DNA from: Rhabditoides inermis
Lineage: Eukaryota > Nematoda > Chromadorea > Rhabditida > Rhabditidae
NCBI GenBank assembly: GCA_963966185.1
Contig: CAWZYM010000126.1
Coordinates: 621,001 to 685,000 of the forward strand
DNA length: 64,000 bases
Reading direction: 5' to 3'
The translations under genes were made by a program, and so were the position numbers. This document shows, piece after piece, positions 61,115 through 64,000 of the stretch. The notes beneath the pieces were generated by a model. That model was not told where the DNA came from. It worked only from the letters and a program-made list of their open reading frames with translations, and made no database searches. How positions within the stretch are numbered: the first letter of the stretch is position 1; every line of letters starts with the position of its first letter.

Positions 61115-64000
61115 TTTGAGTGTTGTGGTGCAAGTTTTGCCAATTTTCCTCATCCTTGGCAGGGACTGCGGGTGTATAATATATTGTCACAAGCCACTTA
61201 AGTGTTCAAGGGGGAGGTTTTGTCAATTTTCCTCATTCTTGGTAGGGACTGCGAGTGTTTAATATATTGTCACTAATATATCGTCACAAGCGTTTTGAGT
61301 GTTGTGGTGCAGGTTTTGCCAATTTTCCTCATCCTTGGTAGGGACTGCGGGTGTATTATATATCGTCACAAGCCACTTTAGTGTTGTGGTGCAGGTTTTG
61401 CCAATTTTCCTCATCCTTGGCAGGGACTGCGGGTGTATAATATATTGTCACAAGCTATATTGTCACAACCCTTTTGAGTGTTGTAGTGCAGGTTTTGTCA
61501 ATTTTCCTCATCCTTGGTAAGGACTGGGAATGTTTAATATATTGTCACAAGCCTTTCGAGTGTTGTGGTGCAGGTTTTGTCAGTTTTCCTCATCCTTGGT
61601 AGGGTCTGCGGGTGTTTAATATATTGTCACAAGCCTCTTGAGTGTTGTAGTGCAGGTTTTGTCAATTTTCCTCATCCTTGGTAGGGACTGGGAGTTTTAA
61701 GTATATTGTCACAAGCCTCTTGAGTGTTGTGGTGCAGGTTTTGCCAATTTTCCTCATCCTTGGTAGGGACTGCGAGTGTTTAATAAACTGTCACAAGCCT
61801 TTTGAGTGTTGTGAAGCAGGTTTTGCCGATTTTCCTCATCCTTGGTAGAGACTGGGAGTGTTCAATTTATTGTCACAAGCGTTTTGAGTGTTGTGGTGCA
61901 AGTTTTGCCAATTTTCCTCATCCTTGGTAGGGTCTGCGGGTGTATAATATATCGTCACAAGCCACTTGAGTATTGTGGTGCAGGTTTTGTCAATTTTCCT
62001 CATCCTTGGTAGGGACTGCGAGTGTTTAATATACTGTCACAAGCTTTTTGAGTGTTGTAGTGTAGGTTTTGTCAGTTTTCCTCATCCTTAGTAGGGTATG
62101 CGGGTGTTTAATATTTTGTCACAAGCCTTTTAAGTGTTGTAGTGTAGGTTTTGTCAGTTTTTCTCATCCTTGGTAGGGACTGCGAGTGTTTAATATACTG
62201 TCACAAGCCTTTTGAGTGTTATAGTGTAGATTTTGTCAGTTTTCCTCATCCTTGGTAGGGACTGCGGGTGTTTAATATGTTGTCACAAGCCTCTTAAGTG
62301 TTGTAGTGCAGGTTTTGTCAATTTTCCTCATCCTTGGAAGGGACTGGGAGTGTTCAAATTATTGTCACAAGCCTTTCGAGTGTTGTGGTGCAGGTTTTGT
62401 CAGTTTTCCTCATCCTTGGTAGGGTCTGGGAATGTTTAATATATTGTCACAAGCCTTTCGAGTGTTGTGGTGCAGGTTTTGTCAGTTTTCCTCATCCTTG
62501 GTAGGGTCTGCGGGTGTTTAATATATTGTCACAAGCCTCTTGAGTGTTGTAGTGCAAGTTTTGTCAATTTTCCTCATCCTTGGTAGGGACTGGGAGTGTT
62601 TAGTATATTGTCACAAGTCTCTTGAGTGTTGTAGTGCAGGTTTTGTCAATTTTCCTCATCCTTGGTAGGGACTGAGAGTGTTTTATTATATCGTCACAAG
62701 CCTCTTGAGTGTTGTAGTGCAGGTTTTGTCAATTTTCCTCATCCTTGGTAGGGACTGGGAATGTTTAATATATTGTCACAAGCCTTTCGAGTGTTGTGGT
62801 GCAGGTTTTGTCAGTTTTCCTCATCCTTGGTAGGGTCTGCGGGTGTTCAATTTATTGTCACAAGCGTTCTTAGTGTTGTGGTGCAAGTTTTGCCAATTTT
62901 CCTCATCCTTGGTAGGGACTGCGGGTGTATAATATATTGTCACTAGCCACTTGAGTGTTGTGGTGCAGGTTTTGTCAATTTTCCTCATCCTTGGTAGGGA
63001 CTGCGAGTGTTTAATATACTGTCACAAGCCTCTTGAATGTTGTGGTGCAGGTTTTGTCAATTTTCCTCATCCTTGGTAGGGTCTGCGGGTGTTTAATTTA
63101 TTGTCACAAGCCTCTCGAGTGTTGTGGTGCAGGTTTTGCCAATTTTCCTCATCCTTGGTAGGGACTGCGGGTGTTTAATATATCGTCACTAGCCACTTGA
63201 GTGTTGTGGTGCAGGTTTTGTCAATTTTCCTCATCCTTGGTAGGGTCTGCGGGTGTTTAATATATTGTCACAAGCCTCTTGAGTGTTGAAGTGCAGGTTT
63301 TGTCAATTTTCCTCTTCCTTGGTAGGGACTGGGGCTGTTCAATTTATTGTCACAAGCCTTTTGAGTGTTGTGGTGCAAGTTTTGCCAATTTTCCTCATCC
63401 TTGGCAGGGACTGCGGGTGTATAATATATTGTCACAAGCCACTTAAGTGTTCAAGGGGGAGGTTTTGTCAATTTTCCTCATTCTTGGTAGGGACTGCGAG
63501 TGTTTAATATATTGTCACTAATATATCGTCACAAGCGTTTTGAGTGTTGTGGTGCAGGTTTTGCCAATTTTCCTCATCCTTGGTAGGGACTGCGGGTGTA
63601 TTATATATCGTCACAAGCCACTTTAGTGTTGTGGTGCAGGTTTTGCCAATTTTCCTCATCCTTGGCAGGGACTGCGGGTGTATAATATATTGTCACAAGC
63701 TATATTGTCACAAGCCTTTTGAGTGTTGTAGTGCAGGTTTTGTCAATTTTCCTCATCCTTGGTAAGGACTGGGAATGTTTAATATATTGTCACAAGCCTT
63801 TCGAGTGTTGTGGTGCAGGTTTTGTCAGTTTTCCTCATCCTTGGTAGGGTCTGCGGGTGTTTAATATATTGTCACAAGCCTCTTGAGTGTTGTAGTGCAG
63901 GTTTTGTCAATTTTCCTCATCCTTGGTAGGGACTGGGAGTTTTAAGTATAATGTCACAAGCCTCTTGAGTGTTGTGGTGCAGGTTTTGCCAATTTTCCTC
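61115..64000. repeat. 82-bp satellite array, right block
   Basis: The satellite resumes exactly where element 2 interrupted it, with the zone-B variants (the AGTGTTCAAGGGGGAGG monomer at about 61200 and 63445; the fused CACTAATATATCGTC monomer at about 61270 and 63508). The order from 61118 to about 63280 closely follows 45450-47612, so the two stretches are copies of one higher-order unit. The array continues past the window edge. No genes are seen. Confidence 0.97.

Noticed and set aside
35691..64000. The same kind of ORFs in the middle and right satellite blocks, and minus-strand ones such as 38469-38660.
   Set aside because: Same reason: satellite by-products whose length depends only on which monomer variants are adjacent.

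Overview
The window comes from a eukaryotic, probably animal, genome and lies inside a very large satellite array. About 48.4 kb of the 64 kb (1-27640, 35691-53567 and 61115-64000) is a head-to-tail satellite with a monomer of about 82 bp, roughly 590 monomers in all. The monomers form higher-order repeats of different lengths in different zones, which points to repeated unequal exchange or amplification. The many short satellite ORFs are reading-frame echoes of the monomer and are not annotated as genes. The protein genes present have GT-AG introns, often only 37-60 bp, and AATAAA signals. This fits an animal with very compact introns (a nematode or a larvacean, for example), but the sequence does not identify the species.

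Two complete DNA transposons interrupt the satellite. Uninterrupted sister monomers act as built-in empty sites and fix the target duplications exactly. Element 1 (27641-35690, 8050 bp) has 16-bp terminal inverted repeats and a 6-bp duplication (TCTTGA). It carries three intron-containing genes: a plus-strand gene whose exons read as a tandem string of divergent histone H2A-like modules (28116-29970); a convergent minus-strand gene of about 1057 codons that looks like a DDE transposase (30283-33515); and a 145-codon minus-strand gene of unknown function (33986-34902).

Element 2 (53568-61114, 7547 bp) is a PIF/Harbinger-type transposon with a 3-bp duplication (TTT) and unusually long inverted arms. 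Each arm carries a block of palindromic TGGAAATTTCCA-like motifs, a short 5' exon, and a tandem array of near-identical 80-bp exons separated by introns of about 155 bp. The arms lead inward from both ends into two accessory genes, one per strand (55062-55771 plus, frameshifted; 57645-58876 minus). A well-conserved eight-exon Harbinger DDE transposase (55959-57347) lies between them. The two accessory proteins share a C-terminal motif, so they may be distant relatives.

The most unusual points are the transposon-borne poly-H2A-like gene and the use of inverted, exon-repeating arms as shared 5' regions for both accessory genes of the Harbinger element. All splicing models here were read by eye and are predictions.
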